Below, one piece after another: positions 20,567-29,881 of a stretch of 64,000 nucleotides of DNA. Under the pieces are notes generated by a model that was given only the letters and a program-made list of their open reading frames with translations, did no database searches and was not told the origin of the DNA. A program made the position numbers and the translations under genes. The stretch is from contig NZ_JAGFPK010000001.1 of assembly GCF_017599385.1 (NCBI RefSeq), forward strand, positions 2,121,541 through 2,185,540. The letters are read 5' to 3'. The stretch is from Ciceribacter sp. L1K22 (GTDB taxonomy: Bacteria > Pseudomonadota > Alphaproteobacteria > Rhizobiales > Rhizobiaceae). Position 1 is the first letter of the stretch. The number at the start of each line of letters is the position of its first letter.

Positions 20567-20593
20567 TGCATCCGAAAGCCCTGTTGCGCGCGT
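20567..20593 (+). promoter_or_regulatory. candidate autoregulated ECF promoter for the sigma gene
   Basis: TGCATCC (20567-20573), followed by GAAA and, after 15 bases, CGCGT (20589-20593), lies about 46 bp before the sigma start. It mirrors the element in front of the divergent DUF4394 gene. Position and spacing fit a group IV (ECF) sigma promoter. Confidence 0.45.
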
Positions 20594-20638
20594 ATAGCCT
20601 TCGAGGGTGTTTGCGCCCTCGCGACAACGGAGATGCGC

Positions 20639-21193
20639 GTGAATTCCATGACGACCACGGTGGACCCTCTGGCGGACGCGATCGCCGGATGCGCCAGCGG
20701 TGACAAGACTGCCCTCAGGCGGATCTTCGACAGCGAGGGCGGCAAGCTTGTCGCCGTCGCCGAGCGCATCCTGCGCCGCCGCGATCTCGCCGAGGAAGCC
20801 GTGCAGGACGCCTTCCTGCGCATCTGGACCCATTCCCATCAATACGCGCCGGACCGTGGCTCCGCGCGCGGCTGGATCTACGCCATCGTAAGGAACCGAG
20901 CCCTCAATCTCCTGCGCGACGGCAGGCGCGAGTTCACCGTCGACGAGGTGGAGGCCATTCAGGAGGCAGAACGCTCCGACGAGATCATGGCTGCCTGGCA
21001 CCGCCTCGACCGCGATGCCCGCCTGCGCGACTGCCTCGGCGCCCTCGACGAGACGCGCCGTCGCGGCATCCTGATGGCTTATGTCGGAGGCTATACCCAC
21101 GGCGAGATCGCCGGCCGCCTGCGCATCCCGCTCGGCACAGCCAAGTCGTGGATTCGCCGGGGGCTGACCGCGCTCCGGGAGTGCATGGCATGA
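20639..21193 (+). CDS. ECF-type RNA polymerase sigma factor
   Basis: About 184 residues. Region 2 is seen in ALRRIFDSEGGKL...LAEEAVQDAFLRIWTH with the GWIYAIVRNRALNLLR helix. Region 4 is seen in RGILMAYVGGYTHGEIAGRL followed by GTAKSWIRRGLTALRE. It resembles the SigK-like ECF group that pairs with RskA-type anti-sigma factors. The start is uncertain: GTG at 20639 is six bases after GGAG, ATG at 20633 is too close to it, and ATG at 20648 is more distant. The gene overlaps the anti-sigma gene by 4 bp (ATGA), so the two are translationally coupled. Confidence 0.9.
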   Translation: MNSMTTTVDPLADAIAGCASGDKTALRRIFDSEGGKLVAVAERILRRRDLAEEAVQDAFLRIWTHSHQYAPDRGSARGWIYAIVRNRALNLLRDGRREFTVDEVEAIQEAERSDEIMAAWHRLDRDARLRDCLGALDETRRRGILMAYVGGYTHGEIAGRLRIPLGTAKSWIRRGLTALRECMA

Positions 21194-22293
21194 CAAACGG
21201 CTCCCCCACAACGCCGCCCGGCGGCAACGATAGGGACGACATCCGCGCACTCGCCGACGAATACGTGCTCGGCCTTCTCGATGCTGCGCGCAAGGAAGAG
21301 GTCGAACGCGCGATCGACCGCGACCCGGCGATGCGCGCCGCCGTCGCCGAAAGCCGCGACCGCTTCCTGCCCCTCGACACCGGCATCGAGCCGGTCGAGG
21401 CGGGCGAGGGGCTCTGGCAGCGCATCGAGGCCGGATTATCCACACTTGCCACAACGCCGCCGTCGGCCACCTCGCCCACGGACCCGTCCGCCGCGACCGC
21501 GACCGCCCCCGGAATGGACTCTGCCGCGGCAGGTCGCCTAGCATCCGGCCCCGCGTCGAAGCCGGGATCCGTGCCGTCGCGTGGAGCACCGACCGGGCCG
21601 GTCACGGCCGCAAACGAAAGCGTCCAGACGGATACGGCGCAGTCTCTGTCAGGCGAAAGTCCGGCGGCTCGCGCCACGACCGAGCGTAATCGTCGAGGCG
21701 ATGTTGGCGACCCGCAGTCCGGCGGCCCGTTGTCCGACGGTACTATCCGCTCCTCCGGCGAGGGCCCGGTGGCCGCTGCGGCCGCGCAGTCCGGATATGA
21801 CGAGAACAACACTGCACTTGGTCCGATACCGCCCGGAACAGCCACGCCTGCCAACGACAACCGCGCTGCCCCTTGGCGTATCACGGCGCTCGCCTCGCTC
21901 GCCGCCACGCTTGTTCTCGCCGTCGGTCTTGCCTTCAGCCTGCTGCGCACGGTGGACCCAGTGGTGATCGCCGTGCTGCTCGACGAGAAGGGTGCGGTTC
22001 AGGCCGTTGTCGAGGATTTCGGCAACGAGAACGCCAGGGTGCGCCTTCTCGCCGACTTCGCTGTTCCCGCCGACAAGACCATCGAGGTCTGGACCCTACC
22101 GTCCAAGGACGTGGGTCCAGTCTCGCTTGGCCTCCTCGCCGGCGCCCGCTCCGCAAGCCTCGACGGCCCGCCACTGCCGGCCCCGCGCGACAACCAACTC
22201 TACGAACTCACCCTCGAACCCTTCGGCGGCTCCCCCACCGGCCGCCCCACCGGCCCGATCCTCGCCAAGGGGTTTGCACGGGAGCCGTTGTGA
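21190..22293 (+). CDS. RskA-type anti-sigma factor with an unusually long linker
   Basis: 367 residues. The N-terminus (ALADEYVLGLLDAARKEEVE) is the sigma-binding domain typical of anti-SigK/RskA proteins. One membrane helix lies near residues 229-252 (ALASLAATLVLAVGLAFSLL). The C-terminal domain (EVWTLPSKDVGPVSLGLLAG) is the usual periplasmic RskA domain. Between the sigma-binding domain and the membrane helix is a low-complexity Pro/Ala/Ser/Thr-rich stretch of about 130 residues, which makes this protein much longer than the ~240 residues I expect for the family. It is expected to hold the preceding sigma factor inactive at the membrane until a signal releases it. Confidence 0.88.
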   Translation: MTNGSPTTPPGGNDRDDIRALADEYVLGLLDAARKEEVERAIDRDPAMRAAVAESRDRFLPLDTGIEPVEAGEGLWQRIEAGLSTLATTPPSATSPTDPSAATATAPGMDSAAAGRLASGPASKPGSVPSRGAPTGPVTAANESVQTDTAQSLSGESPAARATTERNRRGDVGDPQSGGPLSDGTIRSSGEGPVAAAAAQSGYDENNTALGPIPPGTATPANDNRAAPWRITALASLAATLVLAVGLAFSLLRTVDPVVIAVLLDEKGAVQAVVEDFGNENARVRLLADFAVPADKTIEVWTLPSKDVGPVSLGLLAGARSASLDGPPLPAPRDNQLYELTLEPFGGSPTGRPTGPILAKGFAREPL

Positions 22294-22668
22294 CGAGCGA
22301 GGGGAAACCGTCAGCCACACGGCGGCACCAACTCCCTCCAGCCTCATGCTGGTGCGCCGACGGCGCCTCGAAGCACGAGGCTGGCCGCTGACGGTGCCGC
22401 CTAACGCTCCCATGCGGGGGAGAACGGAGAATTGAAGACTTGAAATGAGCACAAGCCGCCTAAACTTCAGATTTTCCTGGAGAGGGGCGCAGTTCCCGTG
22501 GCACACCCCTCACCAAACCCCTCTTTTGCTTTGGCCCCTGTTGGTGCGTCTCGCGGGCTTGGCTTTGGATCCTCGGGTCATCCTCGGGTTGACGGGGTGG
22601 GGTTTATCCTCCACCGGAAACCCGACGCTCCTCCAGAGAGGCCGAAGTCGCGGATAAAAACCGCCGAA

Positions 22669-22723
22669 CGGGGTACCGGAAGGTACCACTATACTAAACT
22701 AACGAGGTGCCCCCGGTACCCCG
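22669..22723. repeat. 11-bp inverted repeat around two GGTACC palindromes
   Basis: Arms CGGGGTACCGG (22669-22679) and CCGGTACCCCG (22713-22723) are perfectly complementary with a 33-base AT-richer spacer. A further GGTACC lies at 22682-22687. Function is unknown; it may be a fragment of a mobile palindromic element. Confidence 0.6.
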
Positions 22724-22900
22724 TCCGCTTCCCCTGTGTTTCGAGTGACGGGGAAGACATTACAGGTGATGCCGAACCGGAGGGGGAGAGCCTCTGCGGG
22801 GTTTTGGGGTGCGCGGTTTTCTGAGCTTGGGATTGGAGTAGATGGAGAATGGGATTGAAGATGATGGACGACATGGCGCGAAAGGAAATGTCGAGACTTG

Positions 22901-22958
22901 CCCCTCATCCTGAGGCGCCCTCGCGAACGCGAGGGCCTCGAAGAATCCTGCAGGGCAC
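22901..22958. repeat. rhizobial intergenic palindromic repeat (CCTCATCCTGAGG type)
   Basis: A 9-bp perfect stem with a 2-base loop (22917-22925 with 22928-22936) is nested in a degenerate outer stem: CATCCTGAGGC pairing with GCCTCGAAGAATC. From memory, this CATCCTGAGG...CCTCGAAGGATG pattern is one of the most abundant small intergenic repeats in Hyphomicrobiales. Confidence 0.7.
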
Positions 22959-23066
22959 GCCGGCGAGCGACGGTAGATGGATGGAACGGTCCCCGGCCGA
23001 ATGCACCCTTGGATGGCCCTCCAGCCGGTGTTACACTGGCTATGCCGACCTTTCGATGGAGGAGAG

Positions 23067-23393
23067 ATGCGCCCGACAACGATTTTGCCCGCTCTCCTGA
23101 CCGCCCTGCTGACGACCGGCGCGGCCCATTCTCAGGAACTGCCGGCGATCGACTGGGGATCGGCCGGCAGAGACGAAGCGATGAGCACGGAACCGTTGCC
23201 TCAAAAGACGGCCGAGGTGCCGGACGACGGCTTCGAGTGCAACACCGTGATGGTCGACCGCACGAATTTCGGGACCACCGTGCACGAACGGGTCGCCGGA
23301 GACAGGGACGAGGATCTTCCGGGCCTGCCGCGTGAGGTTCGGCGTTGCAGCCGGGAAGGCGTTTCCTTCGAACTGTCGCCGCCGGCGCCCTGA
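23067..23393 (+). CDS. small secreted hypothetical protein
   Basis: 108 residues with a strong GGAGG site directly before the ATG. A signal peptide is evident (residues 1-22, ending AHS before QELPAIDW). The mature part is about 85 residues, acidic, with two cysteines (FECNTV and RRCSRE) that could form a disulfide in the periplasm. I do not recognise the family. It stands alone, 163 bp before the DUF992 gene on the same strand. Confidence 0.6.
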   Translation: MRPTTILPALLTALLTTGAAHSQELPAIDWGSAGRDEAMSTEPLPQKTAEVPDDGFECNTVMVDRTNFGTTVHERVAGDRDEDLPGLPREVRRCSREGVSFELSPPAP

Positions 23394-23556
23394 CGTCGGC
23401 GGCGCGACGGACATCTGACGCCAATGTTTCGGCCTGTGACATTTCGTTGACGCCGTCTTTGGATCATTCTTTTGCCACGAGCGTTGAACATGACTGCCGG
23501 CGGGGCGTTCGCCTCGCGCTGGCGGGCAGCCAACGAATTGAAAAAGGAGTACAGGG

Positions 23557-24084
23557 ATGAAAAAGACCCTTGCAGCGGCATTGTCCGCATCGATGGTCAC
23601 GGCGAGTGCGGCCATGGCGGCGGACGCCGTCTATCGTGCCCCGGAGCCGGTTCCGGCCTACGAGAGCGGCAAGACCGGCGGCGTGCGCATCGGTTATCTC
23701 ACCTGCGATATCGGCGGTGGCGTCGGCTACGTTCTCGGCTCGGCCAAGGAAGCAACCTGCACCTTCTCTTCGGCCATGGGATCGGAACCGCTTGACACCT
23801 ATACCGGTGCTATCCGCAAGATGGGCGTTGATCTCGGCTTCACCACGCGCTCGAAGCTGGTCTGGGCGGTCTTCGCGCCGACCGCCGGTTATCACCATGG
23901 TTCCCTCGCCGGCCTCTACCAGGGCGCAACGGCAGAAGCGACGGTCGGAGCGGGTATCGGTGCCAACATCCTGATCGGCGGCACCTCGGGCTCGATCCAC
24001 CTGCAGACCGTCAGCGTCACCGGCCAGCTCGGCCTCAACGTTGCGGCAACAGGCACGTCGATGACCCTGACGCCGGCAGGCTGA
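23557..24084 (+). CDS. DUF992 secreted protein
   Basis: 175 residues; an AAAGGAG site precedes the ATG. A signal peptide (residues 1-22, ending AMA) is followed by a mature protein matching DUF992: RIGYLTCDIGGGVGYVLGSAKEATCTFSS, GAIRKMGVDLGFTT, and a Gly/Ala-rich end. Two cysteines in the first motif (LTC...ATC) are conserved in the family as I remember it. The family is common and often multi-copy in rhizobia; its function is unknown, with periplasmic or outer-membrane location likely. A terminator follows 26 bp after the stop. Confidence 0.85.
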   Translation: MKKTLAAALSASMVTASAAMAADAVYRAPEPVPAYESGKTGGVRIGYLTCDIGGGVGYVLGSAKEATCTFSSAMGSEPLDTYTGAIRKMGVDLGFTTRSKLVWAVFAPTAGYHHGSLAGLYQGATAEATVGAGIGANILIGGTSGSIHLQTVSVTGQLGLNVAATGTSMTLTPAG

Positions 24085-24110
24085 TCGTCAGCCTCACCCA
24101 AAAAGCAAAG

Positions 24111-24134
24111 GCCCGGCAGCGATGCCGGGCTTTT
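24111..24134 (+). terminator. rho-independent terminator after the DUF992 gene
   Basis: An 8-bp GC stem (24111-24118 with 24123-24130) with a 4-base loop and TTTT. It lies between convergent genes and could also serve moeA weakly. Confidence 0.8.
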
Positions 24135-24157
24135 CTGTCGGACCGTAGCGACGGGCG

Positions 24158-25384
24158 TCAGGCCACATCCGGCTCGCGCAGCAAAAGAACCGGGCAGGGG
24201 CTTCCCGCTTCCAGCGCTGGGGCATGGGGCGGACGGATGATCAGGCATTCGGACTTGGCGAACATCTTCATCATCGACGAATCCTGCTTGCCGTGGCTGC
24301 GGGCGAGCAGGCGGCCGTCGGCATCGCGACGGAGTGTCCCGCGAACATAGTCCTGCCGCTGGTCGTTGGCGGGCATGGCCGTCTCGCTCACCGCCATCCG
24401 TTCGCGCGACAGGGGCGATCGGCCCGAAAGCGTCAGTAGCAGCGGTTCGAGAAACAGAAGCCCGCAGACCATGCTCGACACCGGATTGCCGGGCAGGCCG
24501 AGCACGTGCATGTCGCCCAGGCTCCCGACCATCAGCGGCTTGCCGGGGCGCATGGCGATCTTCCAGAAATCCAGCACCATGCCGCAATCGACGAGCGTCT
24601 TCTGCACCAGATCATGGTCGCCGACCGAGGCGCCGCCGAGTGTCACCAGCACATCGGCGCCGGCGGTTCGTGCCTTTTCAACGGCCGCCGCGATCGCCGG
24701 AACCTGATCCGGCACGATGCCAAGATCGAGCACGTCGGCCCCGGCCTCGCGGGCAAGGGCGGCGATCCCGAACGTGTTCGAGCCAATGATCTGCGACGGA
24801 CCCGGCATCTCGCCAGGCCGCACCAGTTCGTCGCCGGTGGCGAGCAGCGCCACCAGCGGCCGGCGGTAGACATCGAGCGTCGCATGATTGGCCGCGGCGG
24901 CGAGCGTCAGGCAAGCGAAATCGAGACGGCAATCCTTTGCGAGCACGACCTCGCCTTCGGCGAAATCCTGCCCGCGCGGCCGGATATGACGGCCGGGCTG
25001 GACGGCAAATGTCGTGCGGATGCGGTTGCCCGAAAGCACCTCCGCATCTTCCTGCAACAACACGGAGGTCGCACCGGCCGGAACCGGCGCGCCGGTGAAG
25101 ATGCGCACCGCCTCTCCCGGACCGACGGAGCCTTCGAAAGCGTGGCCGGCCGCCGATTCGCCCATCACGGTGAATTCCGATCCAACCGCGGGCGCGTCCT
25201 CGGCCCGCAGCGCGTAGCCATCCATCGCGGAGGCATCGAAGGGTGGTTGGGTGAGCCTGGCGGTAACGTCGGCGGCGAGTCTGCGCCCGTCGGCCTCCAT
25301 CAGCCCGACCGTCTCGGTCCGGGTGATCGGAGTGGCCCGCGTCAGCAGCCGGGCCTGAGCATCCTCGACCGGCAGAAGCGTCAT
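24158..25384 (-). CDS. moeA: molybdopterin molybdotransferase
   Basis: A 408-residue cytosolic enzyme that inserts molybdate into adenylylated molybdopterin, the last step of basic molybdenum cofactor synthesis. Visible motifs are FDASAMDGYALR, RIFTGAPVPAGA, IRPRGQDFAEGE, LLATGDELVRPGE, TLGGASVGDHD, and KIAMRPGKPLMVG...GLPGNPVSS. The length is that of a single-domain-set MoeA. It lies four bases after moaC and ends the trpD-trpC-moaC-moeA operon. Confidence 0.95.
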   Translation of the reverse strand: MTLLPVEDAQARLLTRATPITRTETVGLMEADGRRLAADVTARLTQPPFDASAMDGYALRAEDAPAVGSEFTVMGESAAGHAFEGSVGPGEAVRIFTGAPVPAGATSVLLQEDAEVLSGNRIRTTFAVQPGRHIRPRGQDFAEGEVVLAKDCRLDFACLTLAAAANHATLDVYRRPLVALLATGDELVRPGEMPGPSQIIGSNTFGIAALAREAGADVLDLGIVPDQVPAIAAAVEKARTAGADVLVTLGGASVGDHDLVQKTLVDCGMVLDFWKIAMRPGKPLMVGSLGDMHVLGLPGNPVSSMVCGLLFLEPLLLTLSGRSPLSRERMAVSETAMPANDQRQDYVRGTLRRDADGRLLARSHGKQDSSMMKMFAKSECLIIRPPHAPALEAGSPCPVLLLREPDVA

Positions 25385-25388
25385 GGGT

Positions 25389-25880
25389 TCAATCCTCCGC
25401 GCGGCGGTAGTCGCCGGACTTGCCCCCGGTCTTCTCCACCAGCCGGATGCCGCCTATTTCCATCGCCTTGTCGGCGGCCTTGGCCATGTCGTAGATCGTC
25501 AGGCAGGCGACCGAAACCGCCGTCAGCGCCTCCATCTCGACGCCGGTCTTGCCGGTGAGCTTGACCGTCGCGGTGACCTTGAGACCCGGCAGGGCGGCAT
25601 CGTCCTCGATGTCGACCGATACCTTGGTCAGAAGCAGGGGATGGCAGAGCGGGATGAGGTCCGATGTCTTCTTGGCCGCCATGATGCCGGCCAGCCGCGC
25701 GGTGCCGATCACGTCGCCCTTCTTGGCATCGCCGGCCCGGATCAGCGCCAGCGTCTCCGGCCGCATGCGGATATGGCCTTCAGCAACCGCGACACGCACC
25801 GTCTCGCCCTTGGCGCCGACATCGACCATATGGGCCTCGCCGGATTCGGAGATATGGGTGAGGCGGGTGTCGTTGCTCAT
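25389..25880 (-). CDS. moaC: cyclic pyranopterin monophosphate synthase
   Basis: A 163-residue enzyme that, after MoaA, converts the cyclised GTP intermediate to cyclic pyranopterin monophosphate in molybdenum cofactor synthesis. Diagnostic segments are [58 protein letters not shown] and [12 protein letters not shown], with the active-site Lys/His residues intact. Its start overlaps the trpC stop by 4 bp (ATGA). Coupling of tryptophan and cofactor genes in this order is usual in rhizobia. Confidence 0.96.
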   Translation of the reverse strand: MSNDTRLTHISESGEAHMVDVGAKGETVRVAVAEGHIRMRPETLALIRAGDAKKGDVIGTARLAGIMAAKKTSDLIPLCHPLLLTKVSVDIEDDAALPGLKVTATVKLTGKTGVEMEALTAVSVACLTIYDMAKAADKAMEIGGIRLVEKTGGKSGDYRRAED

Positions 25881-26692
25881 TCGGCCGCCATCGTCGCGGC
25901 GTCGCCGGTCAGAAGCGTCTTCGTCGCGGCGGTCACGTCGTCCTTGCGCATCAGGCTCTCGCCGACGAGGAAGGTGGAGATACCGGAGGCCTTGAGCCGC
26001 ACGCAGTCGTCATGGGTGAAGATGCCGCTTTCGCCGACCAGCAGCCGGTCGTCCGGCACCATGGTGGCAAGACGTTCGCTCGTCGAAAGGCTCACCTCGA
26101 AGGTGCGCAGGTTGCGGTTGTTGATACCGATCAGCGGAGAGGAAAGTGTCAGCGCCCGCTCCATCTCCTCTTCGTCATGCACTTCCACCAGCACGTCCAT
26201 GTCGAGGTCGAAGGCGCACTGTTCCAGCTCTCGCGCTTCGGCATCGGAAAGAGAAGCCATGATCAGCAGGATGCAGTCCGCACCCCAGGCCCGGGCCTCG
26301 AACACCTGATAGGTGTCGAACATGAAGTCCTTGCGCAAAGCCGGCAAAGAGCAGGCATTGCGAGCCGCCGTCAGGAATTCCGGCGCGCCCTGGAAGCTCG
26401 GCGTGTCGGTCAGTACCGAAAGGCATGCGGCACCGCCCGCGTCGTAGGCACTGGCAAGCGCCGGCGGATCGAAATCCGGGCGGATAAGGCCCTTGGACGG
26501 GCTCGCCTTCTTGATTTCGGCGATCAGGCCGAATTGACCGGCTGCCTGCTTTGCCCGGAGTGCCTTCAGGAAACCGCGCGGTGCCTCCTGGTCGGCGGCG
26601 CGGCGCTTCAGCTCCTCGAGAGACACCTTCGCTTTGGCGGCCGCGATCTCTTCGCGCTTGTAGGCTTCGATCTTCCTGAGGATATCGGTCAT
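25877..26692 (-). CDS. trpC: indole-3-glycerol phosphate synthase
   Basis: A 271-residue TIM-barrel enzyme that closes the indole ring in tryptophan synthesis. It has the catalytic Lys in [19 protein letters not shown]...[26 protein letters not shown] and [14 protein letters not shown]. It is a monofunctional TrpC, without a TrpF part. It overlaps trpD upstream and moaC downstream, each by 4 bp, so the operon is tightly coupled. Confidence 0.97.
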   Translation of the reverse strand: MTDILRKIEAYKREEIAAAKAKVSLEELKRRAADQEAPRGFLKALRAKQAAGQFGLIAEIKKASPSKGLIRPDFDPPALASAYDAGGAACLSVLTDTPSFQGAPEFLTAARNACSLPALRKDFMFDTYQVFEARAWGADCILLIMASLSDAEARELEQCAFDLDMDVLVEVHDEEEMERALTLSSPLIGINNRNLRTFEVSLSTSERLATMVPDDRLLVGESGIFTHDDCVRLKASGISTFLVGESLMRKDDVTAATKTLLTGDAATMAAE

Positions 26693-27714
26693 GCCGGCTG
26701 CTCCGCACGGTTGGACACGGCGACGAGCGTGTCGAGCGCCGCCGAGGCAGCGCCGCTTTCAAGCGATTCGGAAGCCAGCGTCATGCCCTCCTCGATCGTC
26801 TTCGCCTTGCCGGCGACCATCAGCGCGACGGCCGCGTTGCAGAGGGAGATGTCGCGGTAGGCATTGCGGGCGCCGGAGAGAACCTCGCGCAGCGCCGCCG
26901 CGTTGGCGATGCCGTCGCCGCCCTTCAGCGCTTCGAGTTCGACGGTCGGCACGCCGAAATCCTCAGGCAGTAGTTCGAACTCGCGGATCTCGCCATTCTC
27001 CAGCGCCGCGACCTTCGTCGGGCCCGTGGTGGTGATCTCGTCGAGGCCGCTGCCATGCACGACCCAGGCGGTGGTCGAGCCGAGGTCGTGCAGCGCTTCG
27101 GCGAGCGGCAGCACCCATTCCGGCGCGTAGACGCCGAGAAGCTGGCGCCTGACGCCGGCCGGATTGGAGAGCGGACCGAGCAGGTTGAAGATCGTCCGGG
27201 TCCCGAGTTCGACGCGGGCCGGACCGACATGGCGCATCGCCGAATGATGCATCTGCGCGAACATGAAGCCGATCCCGGCTTCACGGATGCAGGCGGCGAT
27301 CGCCTCCGGCTCGATGTCGAGCTTCACACCCAGCGCCGAGAGGCTGTCGGCGGCACCCGATTTCGAGGACAGCGCGCGATTGCCGTGCTTGGCGACCGGA
27401 ACGCCGGCGCCGGCGGTGATCAGCGAAGCGAGCGTTGAGATATTGTAGGTGCCGGTCCCATCGCCGCCCGTGCCGACGATATCGACGGCGTTCTCCGGCG
27501 CCGATACAGGCAGCATCTTAGCCCGCATGACACTGACGGCGCCGGCGATCTCGTCGACGGTCTCGCCACGCACACGAAGCGCCATCAGGAAGCCGCCGAT
27601 CTGCGCCGGGCTTGCTTCTCCCGACATAATGATCTCGAAGGCTTCGCTGGCCTCGCGCCGGTCTAGTGGCTGGCGGGCAGCGATCCGGGCGATATAGGGT
27701 TTCAGGCCGGTCAT
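26689..27714 (-). CDS. trpD: anthranilate phosphoribosyltransferase
   Basis: A 341-residue enzyme that joins anthranilate and PRPP in the tryptophan pathway. Motifs include [17 protein letters not shown] for PRPP/Mg binding, [15 protein letters not shown], and [23 protein letters not shown]. The start is the ATG preceded by a strong GGGAGGG site. The gene lies 28 bp after ppiD on the same strand and overlaps trpC by 4 bp. TrpE/TrpG are not in this window, which is common because rhizobia often have a separate fused trpE(G). Confidence 0.97.
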   Translation of the reverse strand: MTGLKPYIARIAARQPLDRREASEAFEIIMSGEASPAQIGGFLMALRVRGETVDEIAGAVSVMRAKMLPVSAPENAVDIVGTGGDGTGTYNISTLASLITAGAGVPVAKHGNRALSSKSGAADSLSALGVKLDIEPEAIAACIREAGIGFMFAQMHHSAMRHVGPARVELGTRTIFNLLGPLSNPAGVRRQLLGVYAPEWVLPLAEALHDLGSTTAWVVHGSGLDEITTTGPTKVAALENGEIREFELLPEDFGVPTVELEALKGGDGIANAAALREVLSGARNAYRDISLCNAAVALMVAGKAKTIEEGMTLASESLESGAASAALDTLVAVSNRAEQPA

Positions 27715-27742
27715 GCGCGATCCCTCCCGTTGCCCCGTGCCG

Positions 27743-29629
27743 TCACTGGACCATCGCCTGGTCGGCGAGGGTCTGGTTGATGCGCACACCATAATCGCTC
27801 TGAAGCTGGTTCACCATCTGGTCCAGGATGTCGTCGCCGGCAGCATTGGCGATCGCCTCGACCTGACTGTCATCGGCGGCGAGAACGTCCCCGCCGGCGC
27901 CGGACTGTACATTGGTCACCTTGAGCACGATCTGCGTATCCGGATCGGCGCCCGGCGCGCTGTCGGCAGTGCCAACCGGGCCACTGAAGGCAGCCGCGAT
28001 GCCGGCCGAGCCGAGTACCGCGTCGTTGTCGGAGCGCTTGAGCCCCGTCTTCGTCTCCACGGCGATCGAAAGTTCCGTGGCGAGGTCCGCAATCGTCTCG
28101 CCTTTCTCCAGCCGCTCGCGCAAAGCTTCTGCCTTGGCGCCGAGCGCAACGCGCTGCTGTTCAGCGGTCCAGTCGGCCAGCGCCTTTTCGCGGACCTCCT
28201 CCAGCTTGCGTTCACGCGAAGGAACGATGTCGGCAACCTCGAACCAAAGATAGCCGTCACGGCCGATGTTCAGCGGCAGGGCCTCGACGCCGACATCCGT
28301 TTGGAAGACGTCCTTCAGCAGCTCGGCGCCGCCCGGCAGATCGACATCCTTTTCCGAGGTGTCGCGGCCGGTGTTGTCGACGAGTGGAACCTCAACAAGT
28401 TGCAGGTTCAGTTCCTTGGCTGCATCCGCTAGCGTCGCGCCCGATCCCCGGATGTCCTCAAAGCGGTCATGGACAGTGAGAATGTCCTCGACGGCGGCGG
28501 CCTGCGCCAACTCGTTACGGATTTCTTCCTTCACCTCGTCAAAGGTGCGGGTGGTATCGGGCTTGATATTGCTGATGCGCAGGATCACCGGTCCGAAAGC
28601 GCCGTCGATGACGGGGGTCGTTCCGCCGTTTTGGGCGACAGCGAAGGCTGCGTCCGCAAGAGCGGGATCGGGAATCGACGCGCGTGTGAAGTCGCCAAGC
28701 AGCACATCCGTCGCCGTGCGGCCCTGATCGGCCACCAACTGGTCGAACGAGGTGCCACGCGAAAGCTCCTCGGCCGCGGCGTTCGCCATGTCGCGGTTCT
28801 CGAACGTCAACTGCTCGATCGTGCGCGTACCAGGGATCTCGTAGCTCGCCTTCCGGCGCTCGTAATCCTCGCGGATCTGTTCGTCGGTGATTGCGGCGGG
28901 TTCGGCGATATCGGAGGGTTCGAGCTTCACATAAGCGAAGCGGCGATATTCCGGTGCATTGTAGCGGGCCTTGACCGTGTCGAACCAGGTGGCGAGCACA
29001 TCCTCCGCGGGCGGGGCGACCGGGTCGAGATTGGCCTTGGTCAGAAGAAGATAGTCGACGTCACGTGTCTCGTTGCGATAGGCGCGCAGCGCGTCGATGA
29101 GAACCTGGGGCGCCTTGAAGCCATCGGCCGTCGCCTCAACGATCTGGCTGCGGATCGCGACGTTGGACCGTTCGAGAATATAGTCGTCCTCCTGCAGGCC
29201 GGCATTGCGCAGACGTGCGGTAAACACCTGCCGGTCGAACTGGCCGCCGGCGCCGGTGAAGGCCGGATCGTCAGCGATCAGCTGCGCCAGACGATCTTCC
29301 GAAAGGCCGAGATTCATCTCGTCCGCCAGCTCGTCGAGCGCCGCGCCGGCCGACAGCTGCGCGTAGACCTGGTTGACGACGCCGAGCGCGCGGGCCTGTT
29401 CCGTTGTCAGCTGCGTGCCGAACTGGCGGCTGAGTTCGGCGAGCCGGCGCTGGTAGGCCAGCCGGAATTCCGACGCGGAAACCGACTGGTTGCCGACGGT
29501 GATGACCGAATTCGAGGTATCGGCGATGATCGAGCTCGACACGCCCCAGATGCCGAACGAGACGACGAGCAGGAGCAGGAGCAACTTGGCGACCCAGGTA
29601 CGGGCGGCGTTTCTGAGTGAATCGAGCAT
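27743..29629 (-). CDS. ppiD: PpiD-type membrane-anchored periplasmic chaperone/peptidyl-prolyl isomerase
   Basis: 628 residues. A single N-terminal membrane helix (about 14-36: [19 protein letters not shown]) anchors a large periplasmic part with a SurA-like N-terminal domain (residues about 45-200) and a central parvulin-like region (around 265-385, with [11 protein letters not shown], DLGxF-like and [14 protein letters not shown] segments). The protein is expected to help newly translocated proteins fold near the Sec channel. It precedes trpD on the same strand, an arrangement I recall from other rhizobia. The start is the ATG just before the membrane anchor. Confidence 0.88.
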   Translation of the reverse strand: MLDSLRNAARTWVAKLLLLLLVVSFGIWGVSSSIIADTSNSVITVGNQSVSASEFRLAYQRRLAELSRQFGTQLTTEQARALGVVNQVYAQLSAGAALDELADEMNLGLSEDRLAQLIADDPAFTGAGGQFDRQVFTARLRNAGLQEDDYILERSNVAIRSQIVEATADGFKAPQVLIDALRAYRNETRDVDYLLLTKANLDPVAPPAEDVLATWFDTVKARYNAPEYRRFAYVKLEPSDIAEPAAITDEQIREDYERRKASYEIPGTRTIEQLTFENRDMANAAAEELSRGTSFDQLVADQGRTATDVLLGDFTRASIPDPALADAAFAVAQNGGTTPVIDGAFGPVILRISNIKPDTTRTFDEVKEEIRNELAQAAAVEDILTVHDRFEDIRGSGATLADAAKELNLQLVEVPLVDNTGRDTSEKDVDLPGGAELLKDVFQTDVGVEALPLNIGRDGYLWFEVADIVPSRERKLEEVREKALADWTAEQQRVALGAKAEALRERLEKGETIADLATELSIAVETKTGLKRSDNDAVLGSAGIAAAFSGPVGTADSAPGADPDTQIVLKVTNVQSGAGGDVLAADDSQVEAIANAAGDDILDQMVNQLQSDYGVRINQTLADQAMVQ

Positions 29630-29830
29630 CGGGACGCAAACCTCTTGTCTTTGCCTCGAAAACGACCGAAGCAGTGGACGTTCCTTAAAGCAAACTTTCC
29701 GGGAAATGAAGGCATGTTTGGGGAAAAGGCCAACGGTCGCCGACACGGTGGCGCGATGCTTGCGGCGCAGGCGCGGTCAAAGCGGCTGGCGCTCCCGGAC
29801 GGCAAGTTCTTTTTCCGTAGCCGGCAATGA

Positions 29831-29858
29831 CAAAACCCGGCACGAAGGCCGGGTTTTG
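29831..29858 (-). terminator. bidirectional rho-independent terminator downstream of gltA
   Basis: A 10-bp perfect stem (29831-29840 with 29849-29858) flanked by A-runs and T-runs, starting 24 bp after the gltA stop. It isolates gltA from ppiD. Confidence 0.85.
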
Positions 29859-29881
29859 CCGAGGATTCAGATGCTACCGTC

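Larger units (their letters stand above)
22294..23066. other. 773-bp non-coding stretch with dispersed-repeat fragments
   Basis: No convincing gene. It holds two direct copies of TCCTCGGGT near 22570-22590, an 11-bp inverted pair around GGTACC (22669-22679 with 22713-22723), and a rhizobial-type hairpin repeat at 22901-22958. Short open frames here have no start signals or recognisable residues. The stretch looks like a place where small intergenic repeats have accumulated. The promoter of the small secreted protein at 23067 should lie at its right end but was not recognised. Confidence 0.6.

Noticed and set aside
22445..22824. Short open frames in the non-coding stretch as small genes
   Set aside because: No ribosome-binding sites, low-complexity or repeat-derived residues, and the frames overlap palindromic repeats.
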